A DNA stretch of 64,000 bases from NCBI GenBank assembly GCA_033439265.1, contig JAVTVX010000034.1, positions 11,191,001-11,255,000 on the forward strand, given 5' to 3'. Under the pieces are notes generated by a model that was given only the letters and a program-made list of their open reading frames with translations, was not told where the DNA came from and did no database searches. This DNA comes from Dillenia suffruticosa. Taxonomy: Eukaryota > Streptophyta > Magnoliopsida > Dilleniales > Dilleniaceae. Position numbers and translations under genes: made by a program. Below, piece by piece: positions 45,375 to 58,565 of this stretch; within the stretch, counting starts at the first letter, position 1; each line of letters starts with the position of its first letter.

Positions 45375-46159
45375 TGACAGATCAAGTATTTCAAGAAACA
45401 TGTGAATGAATGTCTCCCGAATATATAGTCATAATTCGTAAAAAAACTTGAATAGTAAATTTGTATCAAAAGTCTAAAAAAAGAAGAAGAAAAAATGGGT
45501 CAAAATGACCTAAGAATCAGTTCAAGGAAGCTAATGCAAAACTGGACAGAATACTACCAAACTGGACAGAATACTATCAAGAAAATGTTCCAGAACATAG
45601 CCAACTTTGGTGGCTTATTTTATGCAGCAAGAAAAGCATGAAGAAAGGCACGGTTGGAGGGATGAAAGTCCATTAAGAGAGATCCAAAATAAAATCCCAA
45701 AGAAGTCTAGAAAAGCCCAAGAAGACAGTCCAAACTACCAAGGGTATTTTGGACAGAATTTATAACGGTTAGTTCTCTGTCTCTCTCTACCGGCTAGTTT
45801 TTATGTTTATTGACTTGTTTTTATGTCTACCGGCTAGTATAACTTTTTAAACTATAAATAAGTCTCCTCTCTTCACTTGTAAGACATCTTGGGGTATTGT
45901 CTCCTTCTAACATCTTTAGATCATAGTCTCTCTCGTAAATTGTTTTTTTCTAGAGTATTGTCTTTACAAATGATATCAAATCAATACAATTGATTTCATT
46001 ATCACAAATTCAAGTTTCTTTCTCCTGTTGTTCATTAACATATTCAAACACACACAACACTAAAAACCTTCAACCATTACTCACCACAAAGACCCTAACT
46101 CAACCACCTACGCTTCCGCACTCTAAATTTCAATATGGTATCAGAGCAGGTTTCTTTCC

Positions 46160-46770
46160 CCTTTTAAATTCTAAAAATTACCATAAGTGGGTTGTCATTT
46201 TTCAAAGTCTCCTAAACTTGTCCGATTCATTAGAGCATATCCTTAATGAGCCTCTTGAAGCATCAAACTCCAAATATGAGTAATGGAAGAGGGAAGATGA
46301 GAGCATCATTCTAAGAATGCTCAACTCAATGGACGAGACACATCAAAGAATGGTGACCGGCTGTCCAAGTGCAAGGGTTGTATGGGACATCTTGAAGAGG
46401 CTGTACAGCAATGAGCACATCTTGAGGAGAGTTTTTGAAATCAAATAACAAATCTTCAGTCTTCAAAGAAGTGAAAAAACTCTCCTCCAAACCCTTGGCA
46501 ACTTCAACAAACTATGGAATGAGATTGAGAGTTTAAGTCCACCAACAATGGACGTAAAGATTCTTCTTCAAAGAAGAGACGAAGACAAAGTGTTCATCTT
46601 CCTCTTGAGTCTCAGAGACACATTCAAGGAAGTACGCCAAGAGGTCATGAGACAAAAAGAACTACCATCCTATGAGGAGGTAGTAACAATGGTCCAAAGA
46701 GCCGAAACCTCTAAGAGGTTTGAGGAAGAAAACCACCATAAACGGAGGTCTACGGTTTCAAGGTAACGAT
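46160..46770 (+). pseudogene. Copia Gag remnant
   Basis: Reads FNYHKWVV-like and LLNLSDSLEHILNEPLEASN, then, after a stop, WKREDESIILRMLNSMDETH, VVWDILKRLYSN, LPSYEEVVTMVQRAE. This is the order of a copia Gag (UBN2-type domain). A stop at about 46279 and another at about 46446 break it. The zinc knuckle is not recognisable. Confidence 0.7.
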
Positions 46771-46949
46771 GGACAAGCAACATGCTGAGAACGTGTACTC
46801 CCATTGTAATAGAAAATGTCACACCAAATAAAGGAGTTGGGACTTGTATCCAAACCTCAAGCCAAGCGGAGTTAAGCTGGACCAAAGATGGAGCAAGCTG
46901 CCTTCTAAGAGTAAAAACTCTATCCCTAACTCAAATGCATTTAGAAAAG

Positions 46950-47560
46950 CCCCATACACATCTAAAGAAGGATACACTTATGTCATATCATTCATTGATC
47001 ATCACTATAAATATATATGGATATATATGCTAAAAGACATGGCATAAACACAAAATGTATTTAAAAAGTACTATCATTTAGTCACTAAAGTATATAATTC
47101 AAATATTTAGAATGGATGATGAACAAAATGTCTGCCCTATGTTTGAAAGTTTTTTTAAAACAAAAGGGTATTGAACTAGAAATTGTGAGTCATAAAAATC
47201 TCATATAAATGAGGATAACATAAATATGTTAGCATGTTCTTTATTAGAAAATACACATATGACTCATAAATATTGCTATAATGTAATTAGCACCGCTACA
47301 CTCTTATACAAGCACATTCTTCATGATGCACTAGGTGATAAGTCTCTATTAGAAACAATTAGAAGTAGCAAACCAAATTTTATACATTTTAGAACATTTG
47401 GATGTGTTTGTTACATAAAAGGGGAGCGGTGCATATTCTTAAGATATGGTCCTTACAAAAGACGGATATATTTAATTCTAAAATTAACACAGCATACATG
47501 TCAAAAGATATTAAATTTATCGAAAATGAGTATTATTTTACAGGATTAGATGATAAAACA
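46950..47560 (+). pseudogene. Copia integrase remnant
   Basis: Fragments in changing frames: YVISFIDHHYKYIWIY (about 46975-47030), VSHKNLI near 47190, then LLENTHMTHKYCYNVISTA and FIHFRTFGCVCYIKG (47226-47430), as in the C-terminal half of a copia integrase. The catalytic residues are not all visible. A Lys-rich tail (47640-47710) precedes the polypurine tract. Confidence 0.7.
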
Positions 47561-48544
47561 CCACTGAAACTGCCTATGGAAGCTCCAATTAAGGAGCAAG
47601 GGAGAGAACAAGAATGTTGTGTGCTAATAGCGTGTATGAGTCAAGTCATTGAGGGGGAGCCAAAAGCAAAAGCCAAAAAGAAGAAGAAGAATAAGAAAAG
47701 AAGGTTAAGGAAACTCAATCATTCGTCAACACCTTTGTAAGTCATGACTCCATGGATCTTTATTCGTCAGAGTTGAGGGGGAGTGAGAAAAATGACGATC
47801 AAACATTCCAAAAAGCATGCGAATGGATATCTCCTGAATATATAGTTCTAAGTCATCAAAGACTTGAATAGTAAATTTGTATCAAAAGTCCAATAAAAGA
47901 AAAAGAAAAAATGGGTCAAAATGACCTAAGAACCGGTCCAAGGAAGCTGGTGCAAAACTGGACAGAATATTATCCAGAAAATGTTTCAGAACATAGCCAA
48001 CTTTGGTGACCTATTTTATACAGCAAGAAAAGCATGAAGAAAGGTATGGTTAGAGGGATGAAAGTCCATTAAGAGAGATCTAAAATGAAAGCCCAAAGAA
48101 GTGTAGAAAAGCCTAAGAAGACAGGCCAAACTACCAAAAGTATTTTGTATAGAATTTATAATGACTAGTTTTGGTCTTTTTCTACCGGCTAATTTTTGTA
48201 TCTACCGGCTAATTTTGTATCTATTGGTTAGTAGAACTTTTTAGACTATAAATAAGTCTCCTCTCTTCGTTGGTAAGACATTTTGAAGCATTGTCTCCTT
48301 CTAGCATCTTTAGAGTATAGTCTCTCTCGTAAATTGTTTTTTCTAAAATATTATCTTTATAAATATTTTGTATTTGATATTTTATCAAAACAATATAATT
48401 AAATTCATTCTCACAAATTCAAATTTTTTTCTCTTGTTGTTCATCAACACATTCAAACACACACAACACTCAAAGTTTTCGATCATTGTTCACCACAAAA
48501 ACCATTATTTAACCACTTACGCTTCCATACTCCAAATTTTAACA

Positions 48545-50335
48545 TTTGCTCTCTTGATTTTTACTCTTCCACATTGATAGAATTTTTTTCATATTAAATC
48601 TTATTATTTTTTGTAAGAGATGTTAAGAAGGGAAAAATACATTGTGCGAGGATAATTTCATAATATATAATTGAATACTTATAACTCAGTGACGTACGGC
48701 TTTTCCGTGAACCAATAAGTTGGGATAATAATATTAAAATAAAATAATAATATCAATAAATTTTTTGATTGAAGTGGCAAAGCTTGTAGGCCAATTTGGG
48801 TAGGGCCGATTTGTGCTGATTACTTAGAAATAATATTCAACAATTAATTTAGTTACCTGCTGCTCCTATATTTTGAGATCAACAAAAACTTTGCAAGAAA
48901 GTAAAAGAAAGGTCCACACTAACAGTTTAGTGATACAAACCATTTTTTTTTAATTTGATAATTTTAAATTCAAATTATTATAAAAAAATAATAATAATAA
49001 TAAAAAAAGAATAACACTTAACTTACTACTAACACTGATATATACTACTCAACAATTAATTTAGTGTGCGGGACATTTTAATTAGTCCCACAAACCGATC
49101 ATGAGAGAATTTCTAGTTACCGTGAAGATCCCCAACACTTAACCTACTACTAACACTGATATGAGAATTATGAAAGGAAGTTGCTGCATTTGGGACTCAA
49201 TATGCATGCAAAATCTACAAACCTTTTAAAGTAGATAAACTTTTAATTATGATAACCTTATTTTACATTACAACAATTTTGTTTTTTCCAATAATTACAT
49301 GAGAATATCGTATACCCTTTTCTTTTAACCCAATTTGAAAATAGTTTATACACTGAATACAGCTATAAAGGAGTATTTTGAGCCGTTAGTTCCATTGACA
49401 GTTAAAAAAGGTATTTGACGAACTAGCTAACGGTTGATGGATCCCCAACTAATAATATAAGAGGTGTAAAAAAATTCATTAGTTACCCGAATTAACCGTT
49501 CATTTTTCCCAAAAAAAAAACTTTTGGAAATTTTTACCATTCTTACATGATAACAAACACCAAACTTGAATTAATTAATTATTTAAATTTTTGTAAGATA
49601 AGATTTATTTAAATTATTATTATGGTATTTATTTGAATAAATTAATTGTCTTTTTTAGTAGTTAAAAAATTGTATTGCATTATAAGTCATAGATGTTATA
49701 TGATTTGTGTAAATTATTTTATAATATGTATTTGAATTAATTATTTTTAAAAAATTATAAATATTTTATTTTAATATATAACAATAATATAAAAAAATCA
49801 ATAAAATATATTCAATATATAATATTATCAATTAAACAACTAAACACTAATATTAATTACTGATTGATATCAACTATCAGTTAAAACACCACATTAACAT
49901 CTTATCTTTTGCATAGATATTTAGATAGAAAAATTTGGTATTATATATTACTAATAATTTTTGTATGGATTTATTATTCTTATATTATATTCATCCATTG
50001 AAAAACCATTTTTTTTTTACCCCTTAAAATTTAACCAAATTTAGTTGAATTAACATATTTATCAAATATAAATGATTTATAAAAAAAATCAAAAATAGTA
50101 AATAGGCATTAAAAATATCTCATTAAATACATATATATTTATATAGGCTGTTCTTAGTTAAAAATTAAAATTAGGTTTTAAATATAATATGAACAACTTT
50201 ACTATAGTTTTATGAGTATTTTGAAGTATTTTACATAATTTCATATCACCATTTAATTGTTGAGTGTTATAATTCCATCGGTACAATAAAAAATTTTCAT
50301 GGTCTAAGATCGTAAACAATAATTAGAAATTATAT
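48545..50335. other. AT-rich intergenic DNA, no gene seen
   Basis: Low-complexity A/T-rich sequence. A short block 'cttactactaacactgatat' occurs twice (about 49021 and 49145). No coding, RNA-gene or transposon end is supported. Confidence 0.5.
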
Positions 50336-50694
50336 CTATGTGGGTCTGCGCGCGCATACAATAAAAATTACTAAATAAAGTAAGACCATCTCAATTATGA
50401 GAACCGTGGAAGCCATAGCAATCATAAAACAATCACGTATTTCTTTATTGGTAAAGCTAAAAAAAATCTTACCGCAGGCCAAAGTGAAACCCCCTAGAGC
50501 GGTGGTAAAATCACTTTGATCATTTCCCAAGCGGAATATTTGCCATCAACAACTGCCTTGGAATATTCCAAGGTAAAAGAGAATAAGAACCCAGAAATAT
50601 TGTTAGATGCATAGGTGACAAGTACATATAAAAGAAGGAAGAGAATATACAAGAAAGAGAAAAGGCTATAGAAAGATAGCGGGGTGCTTACCAT
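50336..50694 (-). pseudogene. Small membrane-protein-like ORF pair, function unknown
   Basis: Two overlapping minus-strand ORFs in different frames: 50694-50494 (66 codons, an N-terminal hydrophobic segment SLFSFLYILFLLLYVLV) and 50530-50336 (64 codons, with GGFTLACGKIFF and a C-terminal hydrophobic segment ending IFIVCARRPT). Together they look like one protein of about 120 residues with two to three membrane segments, broken by one frameshift near 50515, or with a missed intron. I do not recognise the family. Chance ORFs are possible, but two hydrophobic ORFs adjoining in this way are notable. Confidence 0.35.
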
Positions 50695-51152
50695 GGTACA
50701 AGAAAAATACTAGTCCTTCATGGAGAATTATTTGACTGTGTGCATTGGGTGCTAGAATGGAGTGTGTTCAGAGAAAAAGAAGAGGAAGAGCAAAAACTAC
50801 TGGGCTTGGTTTTTTAATAGAAGAAAAGTGGATATACGTGGAACCGAAAGAAGCAATACATTTGGGGGATAATTTATATCATTGGAAGTAAATGCCAGTT
50901 GTTGGGTAGGAGAATTGTAGCTGAATGTGGGCACAGTATTAAAAACTTATCAGGTGATGGTTTTCAATGCAAGTGTACGGATTTCCGTGTTTGTTGGGGA
51001 AGTGAGCTTCTTTTAATTTCACGGGAATACTTGGGACGACGTAGACAGACCCAATTTAAGTTTGCATGCCAAAAGTTTCCCAACAGCCTTTCTACATACC
51101 ACATCGACCGTTCCATTCTATTTATATGTGTCACGTTTGCTCATCTCTCCAA

Positions 51153-51192
<40 letters not shown>
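51153..51192. repeat. (CT)n microsatellite
   Basis: CT run of about 40 bp with one slip in the middle. The Leu/Ser-rich ORFs across it are artefacts. Confidence 0.9.
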
Positions 51193-52765
51193 GGACACTG
51201 CCCATTCTTAGCTTTAACCACCGGAATAATACATGTTTAAATACACAGATACACAGATACATATTATTAATATAATTTTGGTAAAACAATATACATATAA
51301 TATTTATTACTTTAATAACATAATATTCTGTATGTATTTTGACAATATTGAGAATATAGACACTTTATATACTATATATAGCATATTCATTGTTTGAGAT
51401 GTCAATAAGGGCTCGTCCCATCTGTGATAAGGCATGGGACACTCAAATTTTTAATCCTTTTAGGTCACTGGATGGGATTGGATGGCCAATTAGCTCGCGA
51501 GACAGGACAGGCACTTCCATTAGAGACTAAAAAAAAAAAGAAATCAAAAACTGAGGGAAAAGAGGTTTCGATTTCGCCTCTCACTTTCAGTGTTGCAAGC
51601 CTCTCTCTTTACCTCTCTCATTTGCTCTCTACCCGAACGACGGCGACTACAACAAAGACAATCCGGCTGGCAACTGCAGAGATCTCCCATCCCCTCCTTG
51701 AACATGATCGTGAAGGCCGACGATGATTATAGAGATCTTTCGATCACCCTATTTGACAATCCGTTATTCCTTGAAACGATGGGATGAGCCCTATTTTTTA
51801 GGCCCTTTTACCATAAGGGACAGGACAAGTACTTCACTTCAGGGTGTTGTCCCTTCAGTGCCGGAGATATTTAACAACAAAAATCCTTTATTGGTCCCCA
51901 GGAGAGAGCAATGATCCCAACTCCCCTTTCCTAAGCTAATAATCTCATGTTTGAATTTCTGTGTAACCCAAAAACACAAAAATCCCTTATTGACATCAAC
52001 AGCGACTATATATACTACTACTACTACTAGAATTAGGGATTGAGCCATTATATACAACCCGTCTATACAAAATAATACACGATATTCTAAAATCTTCTTA
52101 TCTCTTCACAAACATACTTATGAACACTAGATTAAAGTGATAAAAGAATAATATGGTCCTTCATAATTTTATGGGCGTGTTAAATTAGGAGCAGGTTTTG
52201 ATAGATCCACAAATGCGTTGTTCGTATAAATGCGTGTCGACGGAAAACCTTAGTATTGTGGTCCTGAAGAGCACGCCTGAGCTTTTCAGATAAAGGGCAA
52301 TCCCTCGTGATCGTCATCAGAATCTTGAGATAATAAGCCTTTAAAGGATAATAATAGCAACCTCTTTTCCTTTGCTATAGGAAAGAAACATACAATCAAG
52401 GTGTAGTTTATAAAAACTTTAAATTCAAATTTTATATATAAAAAAATATACAGATAAGAGTTTTATCCCTTAAAATTTTAAATCGATTCGAATTGAATTT
52501 AATCCGATATAATATGATTGTTAGATATACTGATACTTTATAAAAATAAAATAATAATAAAAGTAGAATTCATGCAATTGTAACTTTGTATTTTAACCCC
52601 TTTTTTTTGCAAATATATGAAGGTGAAGGTTGGCTTTCTTGTATTTTGGATTATAATAGCCTTATGGCCAATTAGTTTGACTCCAACAAATGTATACTGT
52701 AGGTATGTGCGTGTGTGAGATAATCCTTTATACCCTTATAACGTATCATAAAGATATATTATTTC

Positions 52766-52870
52766 TTCACCATAAATTAATCTTAAATCCAATGGTTGTA
52801 TATGCAGTTTCTTATTAATATTCTGAAAGCTTCACAAATCGTAATTAATTCCCAATTTTAATAACTCATA
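52766..52870 (+). repeat. Dispersed repeat, second copy
   Basis: About 100 bp matching 35731-35835 (caccataaat, aatccaatggttgtatatgc), with a few small indels. It is part of an unidentified repeat family. Confidence 0.65.
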
Positions 52871-54142
52871 CTCCCTTAATGCCAAGCTCTCTCTCACCTT
52901 CGGTAAGTAAGGAGAATAGAATGTATTAAATAGAAACTGCCGCAGAAAAATAAGGGCTCCCGCCCAATATAGAGAGGGCACTTGCGCTGAAAGCATCAGT
53001 GAGAATAAGAAAACAAGCCCCCGCCGAACCCAAATCTGAAGGCAATCTATCAGTGGCAAAGCAAGGGAGGCGAGGGGACAATTGCTAATTTTTAATATTG
53101 TCCCCTTAATTGTTTAATATTGTCCTCATAATAGTAATTGTGCCCCTCTCCAACAATAATAATTTCTAATTTTTATTATTTTTATTTTTTGTTAATTTTA
53201 TTTTGATAACATAATATTCACCCAATATTCATTATTATGTTAACATAATATTTATTATATTTTGATATAATATTGAGAACGTATTTGTTCTGTATAACAC
53301 AACATATTAACCACAACATATTGACCAACATTAGGGTTAGAAACATGCGGCTTCCTGCATCTAAAACATATTGAAAAATATATATAATATTTCTTGATTT
53401 CTCTTACTCTCTTTTTTTTTTTAAATAATTGTTTCACGTTTTAAAATTCAAATTGAAAAAATATTTAATTATTGGGTCAATGGTGCAATTTATTTACAAT
53501 GTTATTATTATTATTTTTTTTGTTTTCATCACTGGTAATCGAGAACTGTGGGATCTAGTTTAAGGATTGACTCTCCGAAATCCTTTTTCGCTATTTCTAA
53601 GGTTGAAACTCGAGACTTGTAGTTAAAAACATACAGTACCCGATCACTTAATACAAAGGAGTTTGGTTATATGCAACACTATGTGTAACAAATATAGCTT
53701 AATTAGGTAGTTAGAGTTGCAACTACCATGTAACTGAGCTAACTGAAGTAATAACTCACTGTAGAAGTTAGTTAGAATGACAAACTATCTATTAATACTT
53801 GTAAATGTAACAGACGAAAAGAGGAATAGCAAGTACCTTCTCAGTCTTCTCAAACTTCTGCCTCTCTTTCTCTATCTGTTCTCTCTCTCTCTCTCTATAT
53901 ATATATATTCTCTTTTCTTTCTTCTATTCTTTTCCCATTCTATATTCTTAACATTCTTAACACCAGTTCGAGCTTAACTTCCATTGATCAATCCATCTTT
54001 CAACCTCCTTTGGCCTCTAAAAGTTACCGGGAATTGAGTTCCTCTCCGCAGTTGACTTATCCTTCAGCTGTAGGTCGACTTCTTGAAAATCTGTTATAAA
54101 TTTGGTACCAGAGAAGATTCTTGATCCTCAGAAGGTTATCCA

Positions 54143-54990
54143 TGGCAGAAGGAACAACTCAAGAAGCATGAAACCCGTGTGCAAGAATTGACTCTTGAGT
54201 GTAAAGAAAATCATTCCCGCCTAGACAAAAAGATAGAAGAATTGAAAGAAATGGTGGCTAACCTGGGAGCTAAGATAGATAGTCTTAGTAAACCAACTTA
54301 TTCAGATAAACATGAAGGAATAAATGTGCAAAGGGGATTATATTCTCCAATATTACCTACCCCCAGTGAAGGAAGAATGCGAATAGAAGGAGAATCACAA
54401 GTAATCAAGAAAGACACCAACAACAGAGGGATGATTCCTAATCCTCCAAGGATTGAACTACCAATCTTTGCAGGAGAAAACCTTCATGTATGGCTATGAA
54501 AATGTCCAAAAAGTTTCGGTGTGTATCATATACCCAATCATTAATGGGTTGATACAGCTAAAATGTATCTAGAAGGTAAAGTGGATTTTGGTACCAAGGA
54601 TTGAAGCTGACCAAGAAGGAGGTTTGTTGGGAAGAGTTCTCAAAGATGTTATGCCAAAGGTTTGAGAACAAGGGTATGCAGGATGATATAGAGGAATTCA
54701 ACAAGCTGCAGCAAAAAGGAACCTTAGCAGAATATCAAGAAAGGTTCGAGGAACTGTAGGCCAATATGCTGATCAAGAATCCAATTCTTCATGAGTCATA
54801 TTTCATTTCAAGTTTCATCAGTGGGCTAAAAAAGGAAATTAAGTCTATGATTAGGATAATGAAACCCACAACGCTTTTACAAGCCTTTGAAATTGCTGCA
54901 TTGCAAGAACAATCGTTGGAATTGGTAAAGAAAAGTAGATCTTCTGGTTCAATCATTCAACAGGAAGCAAACATTCGTAAGAAGCCATAG
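54143..54990 (+). pseudogene. Gag of the 53.7-kb gypsy element
   Basis: ATG at 54143 (MAEGTTQEA) is followed by a stop. The frame at 54179-54499 has a predicted coiled coil (LDKKIEELKEMVANLGAKID) and the Gag core entry (IELPIFAGENLHVWL). After a broken stretch the core continues at 54766-54990 (FISGLKKEIKSMIR, TTLLQAFEIAALQEQ). Stops and shifts interrupt it. Confidence 0.75.
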
Positions 54991-55014
54991 TGGGAGTATA
55001 ACAACAATGACAAG

Positions 55015-58000
55015 ATGTCGAGATTATCTTCACAGGATATTCATTATAGGAGAAGTAACAACTTATGTTTCAAATGTGGTGAAAAGTTTACATTGAGACA
55101 TCAATGTAAGTTTACTCACTTGAACTTTATTTTAGCAGCAGAAGAATGGGAGGAAGAAGAGACTACCTTGGAAAAGGAAGGGACAAGCAACACTTATGAG
55201 GAAGCACTGGAGGTATCTTTATGTGCTTTATCCAATTCAATGTATAGACAAACCATTGCATTACAGGGAACAATGAAAGGAAAAACAGTATCCATCTTGG
55301 TGGACACCGGCAGTTCAAATAGTTTCTTACATGAGAGATTGGTGGAGGAATTACAAATAACTGCAGAACCAGCTGAACTCCTGCAGGCTGAAATAGCAGA
55401 TGGTAGCAAGATCTCTAGTTCTGCACAAATCAGAAACGTGAAATGGAAAATACAAAGGTATCATTTCTCCTTTAATTTGAGAGTGATTACTTTGGGAAAG
55501 TGGGATATTATATTAGGTATAGACTGGATGTATAACTATAGCCCAATTACATTTGATTTCAAGAAGTTACAAGTAAGATTTTTTAATAATGAGGATGAAG
55601 TAGTTTTGGAAGGGAAGGTGGAACAATTATTACTGAAACTGATCAGGGGAAAAGAGACTAAAGAATTTAGAAAACAACTACAAAGTTGTATGTCTCTCAC
55701 ACTAAATTCGGAAAGCCAAAACATAAAGATACTAGAGCCATTTCTCTGGTTCGGTCTAAGTTTGCAGAAATTTTCTTAGAATCTACAGCAATTCCTCCTG
55801 AAAGACAGCAGGACCACTCAATCCCTCTGAAACCAGGCTTCCAACCATTCAAACTCAAACCATGTAGGTATCCCTATTCTAAAAAATCAGAAATAGAGCA
55901 ACAGGTACAGAAGATGTTGGATAAAGGTCTGATAAGAACCAACACTAGTCCATTTGCCTCACCTGTATTGCTGGTTAGGAAGAAGGATAACTCATGACGT
56001 TTCTATATGGATTATAGGCAGCTTATCAGTGTACTATTAAAGATAGGTATCCCATTTCTAACATTGATGAATTGTTAGATGAGTTGTATGGTTCCAAAGT
56101 CTTTTCCAAAATCGATTTAAGATCTGGGTATCATCAGATAAGAGTGAAGTCTGCAGATATTGAAAAAACAGTATTTCAAACTTACCACGGCCATTTTGAG
56201 TTCCTTGTTATGCCTTTTGGTTTAACAAATGCCCCACCTACATTTCAATTCTTGATGAATCAGGTTTTCTTACCACACCTTAGGAAATTTGTGTTGGTCT
56301 TCTTTGATGATATATTAGTTTATAGTTCTAACATAACTATCCATGTTCAAAACTTGAGGATAGTATTAACTTTGCTCCAACAGCATCAACTATTCGCTAA
56401 GCTATCTAAGTGTGTATTTGCATAACCTCAGGTAGAGTATTTGGGGCATGTAATTACTGGTGAAGGAGTAAAAATGCACTGTCAAAAGACAGAATGTATA
56501 TCAGCATGGCCAGTTCCTACATTTGTCAAAGCACTCAAAGGATTTCTAGGACTGACGGGCTATTATAGGAGGTTCATAAAAGGGTATGGAATCATTGCCA
56601 AACCACTGAATGATTTGCTTAAAAAAGATGGGTTCTATTGGATTGTAGAAATAGAAATGGCTTTCAATAAGCTCAAGTCAACTATGTGTACTGCACCAGT
56701 GATGAGGTTATCGGATTTCTCTAAACCATTCATTGTGGAAACTGAAGCTTGTTCATATGGATGGGGAGCAGTACTTACACAAGAAGGACAACCTATAGCC
56801 TACTTAAGCAAGGCTTTAGGACCAAACAGCAGGGGGTTAACTATATATGAAAAAGAGTTGTTGGCGGTGGTCATGGCTGTAACCAAGTGAAGGCATTACT
56901 TGCTAGGACACCACTTTATAATAAGGACAGATCATCAAAGTTTGAGATACCTGCTAGAAAAAAAATTAACCAATGTAATGCAACACAAGTGGCTGACCAA
57001 ATTACTTGGGCTAGACTATGAAATTCAGTTTAAAAAGGGAACTAAAAATAGGGTTGCTGACACTCTCTCAAGAAGAGATATATAGAAGGAAGATCAACAA
57101 GAAGGTGGTTCTATTTGGCTTACTCTACAGTAGTGGCACAATGGATCCAAGAAGTGATTGATAGCTATAAAGATGATGATGAATGTCAGAGTTTAATAGC
57201 CCAGCTGTCTTTGCAACCAGATAGCTAACCTGAATTCAGCTTTCAAGATGGACTTCTGAAATATAAGAAGAGGATTTTGATTGGGTAAGGTCAGAAAATG
57301 AGAGAAAAGATAGTCGAGCAATTGCATAGTTCAGTAGTGGGAGGACATGCAGGTCAACAAGGACATTACAGAGAGTGAAATCTGTATTTTATTGGCCTTT
57401 TATGAAAGATACAACGGTCAATTTTGTGAGAGAATGTGATATTTGTCAAAAAAACAAACATGAAAATGTTCCTTACCCAGGTCTACTATAGCCATTGTCT
57501 ATTCCTTCACAAACTTGGTCTTAAGTGAACATGGATTTCATCGAAGGGTTGCCTAAATCTGAAGGATACAATACCATCTTAGTTGTCATTGATAAACTTA
57601 TAAAATTCAATCACTTCATCACCTTACAACACCCTTACTCAGTAACCAAGGTAGCACAAGTATTCTTAGACTTGATTTTCAAATTGCATGGATTGCCTGA
57701 CTCGATAATCACTGATAGAGACAGAATTTTCACAAGTCTTTTTTGGCAAGAGATGTTCAAGTTAATGGGGACATAACTTAAGCTTAGCAGTACTTATCAC
57801 CCCCAAATGGATGGACAAAGTGAAAAACTCAATCAGTGCTTGGAATGCTACCTCCGTTGTATGTCTTCTGATAGACCAGTACTATGGGTTCAGTGGTTGA
57901 GTTTAGCTGAATGGTGGTATAACACCGACTTTCATCACAGTCTTCAGATGACTCCTTTTGAGACTTTATACGGCTATCAACCTAGGCAAATTCCTCTAGG

Positions 58001-58565
58001 CCGTTATATGGACTCTGCAACTCGAGCAACTAGGAACTTTATAAAAAATAAGCAATCCATGATTCAAATACTTAAAGACCATTTGACTTAAGCTCAAAAC
58101 AGAATGAAATTATATGCAGACCATAACCGTTCAGAGAGGAAATTTCAGGTAGGAGATTGAGTCTATTTGAGGTTGTAACCTTACAGACAGCAGTCTATTG
58201 AGTTGAGGAAGCAGCTTAAACACTTTTCTAAATATTATGGTCCTTTTCCTGTCATAGCTAAAGTTGGGAAGGTAGCTTATAAACTCAGACTTCCTATAGG
58301 TTTTAAGATATATCCAGTTTTTCATGTTTCATTACTGAAGAAGAAGTTAGGATCACACCAAGTTGTTATGCCTATTTTACCACTATTAGGTGCAGACAAA
58401 CAGGCTCTTGTTGAACCTGAAGTTATATTGAAAAGAAGGGTCATCTGGAGGAATAACCAACCAGTAACACAAGCCTTGATTTGCTGGATTAACCTCAGTC
58501 CAGAAGAGTCTACGTGGGAAGATTGGGATTTTATTAAAACACATTTTCCAAATTTCCATCCTTGA
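55015..58565 (+). pseudogene. Zinc knuckle, protease, RT, RNase H and integrase of the 53.7-kb gypsy element
   Basis: The frame at 55015-55779 holds a zinc knuckle (CFKCGEKFTLRHQC) and the protease (SILVDTGSSNSFLHERL, then IILGIDWM). RT is at about 55830-56425 ([26 protein letters not shown], catalytic FFDDILVYS). RNase H is at 56441-57085 (GFLGLTGYYRRFIKGYG, FIIRTDHQSLRYLLE). The integrase is at about 57290-58100 (NMDFIEGLPKSEGYN, MDGQSEKLNQCLE). A C-terminal domain with VIWRNNQPVTQ and LSPEESTWEDW (58203-58565) resembles the chromodomain-side tail. About ten stops break the chain. Confidence 0.85.

Larger units (their letters stand above)
45375..48544 (+). mobile_element. Internally deleted Ty1/copia element with 750-bp LTRs
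   Basis: LTRs 45375-46132 and 47793-48544, both starting TGAC(A)GATCAA and ending with 'acgcttcc...caaattt.. ca'. A PBS TGGTATCAGAGC lies at 46136-46147 and a polypurine tract (TTGAGGGGGAGTGAG) at 47773-47787. The 1.65-kb interior holds gag and integrase remnants and no RT or RNase H. No TSD could be confirmed. Confidence 0.8.
50695..53683. other. Unassigned intergenic DNA
   Basis: Contains a (CT)n microsatellite (51153-51192), a GC-richer stretch with small ORFs (51440-51920) that may be a gene or transposon relic, a dispersed repeat copy (52766-52870) and AT-rich sequence. ORFs at 50899, 51424, 51839 and 52832 show no recognisable domain. Confidence 0.4.

Noticed and set aside
52832-53059. 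75-codon minus-strand ORF
   Set aside because: Partly inside a dispersed repeat; no motif and no context.
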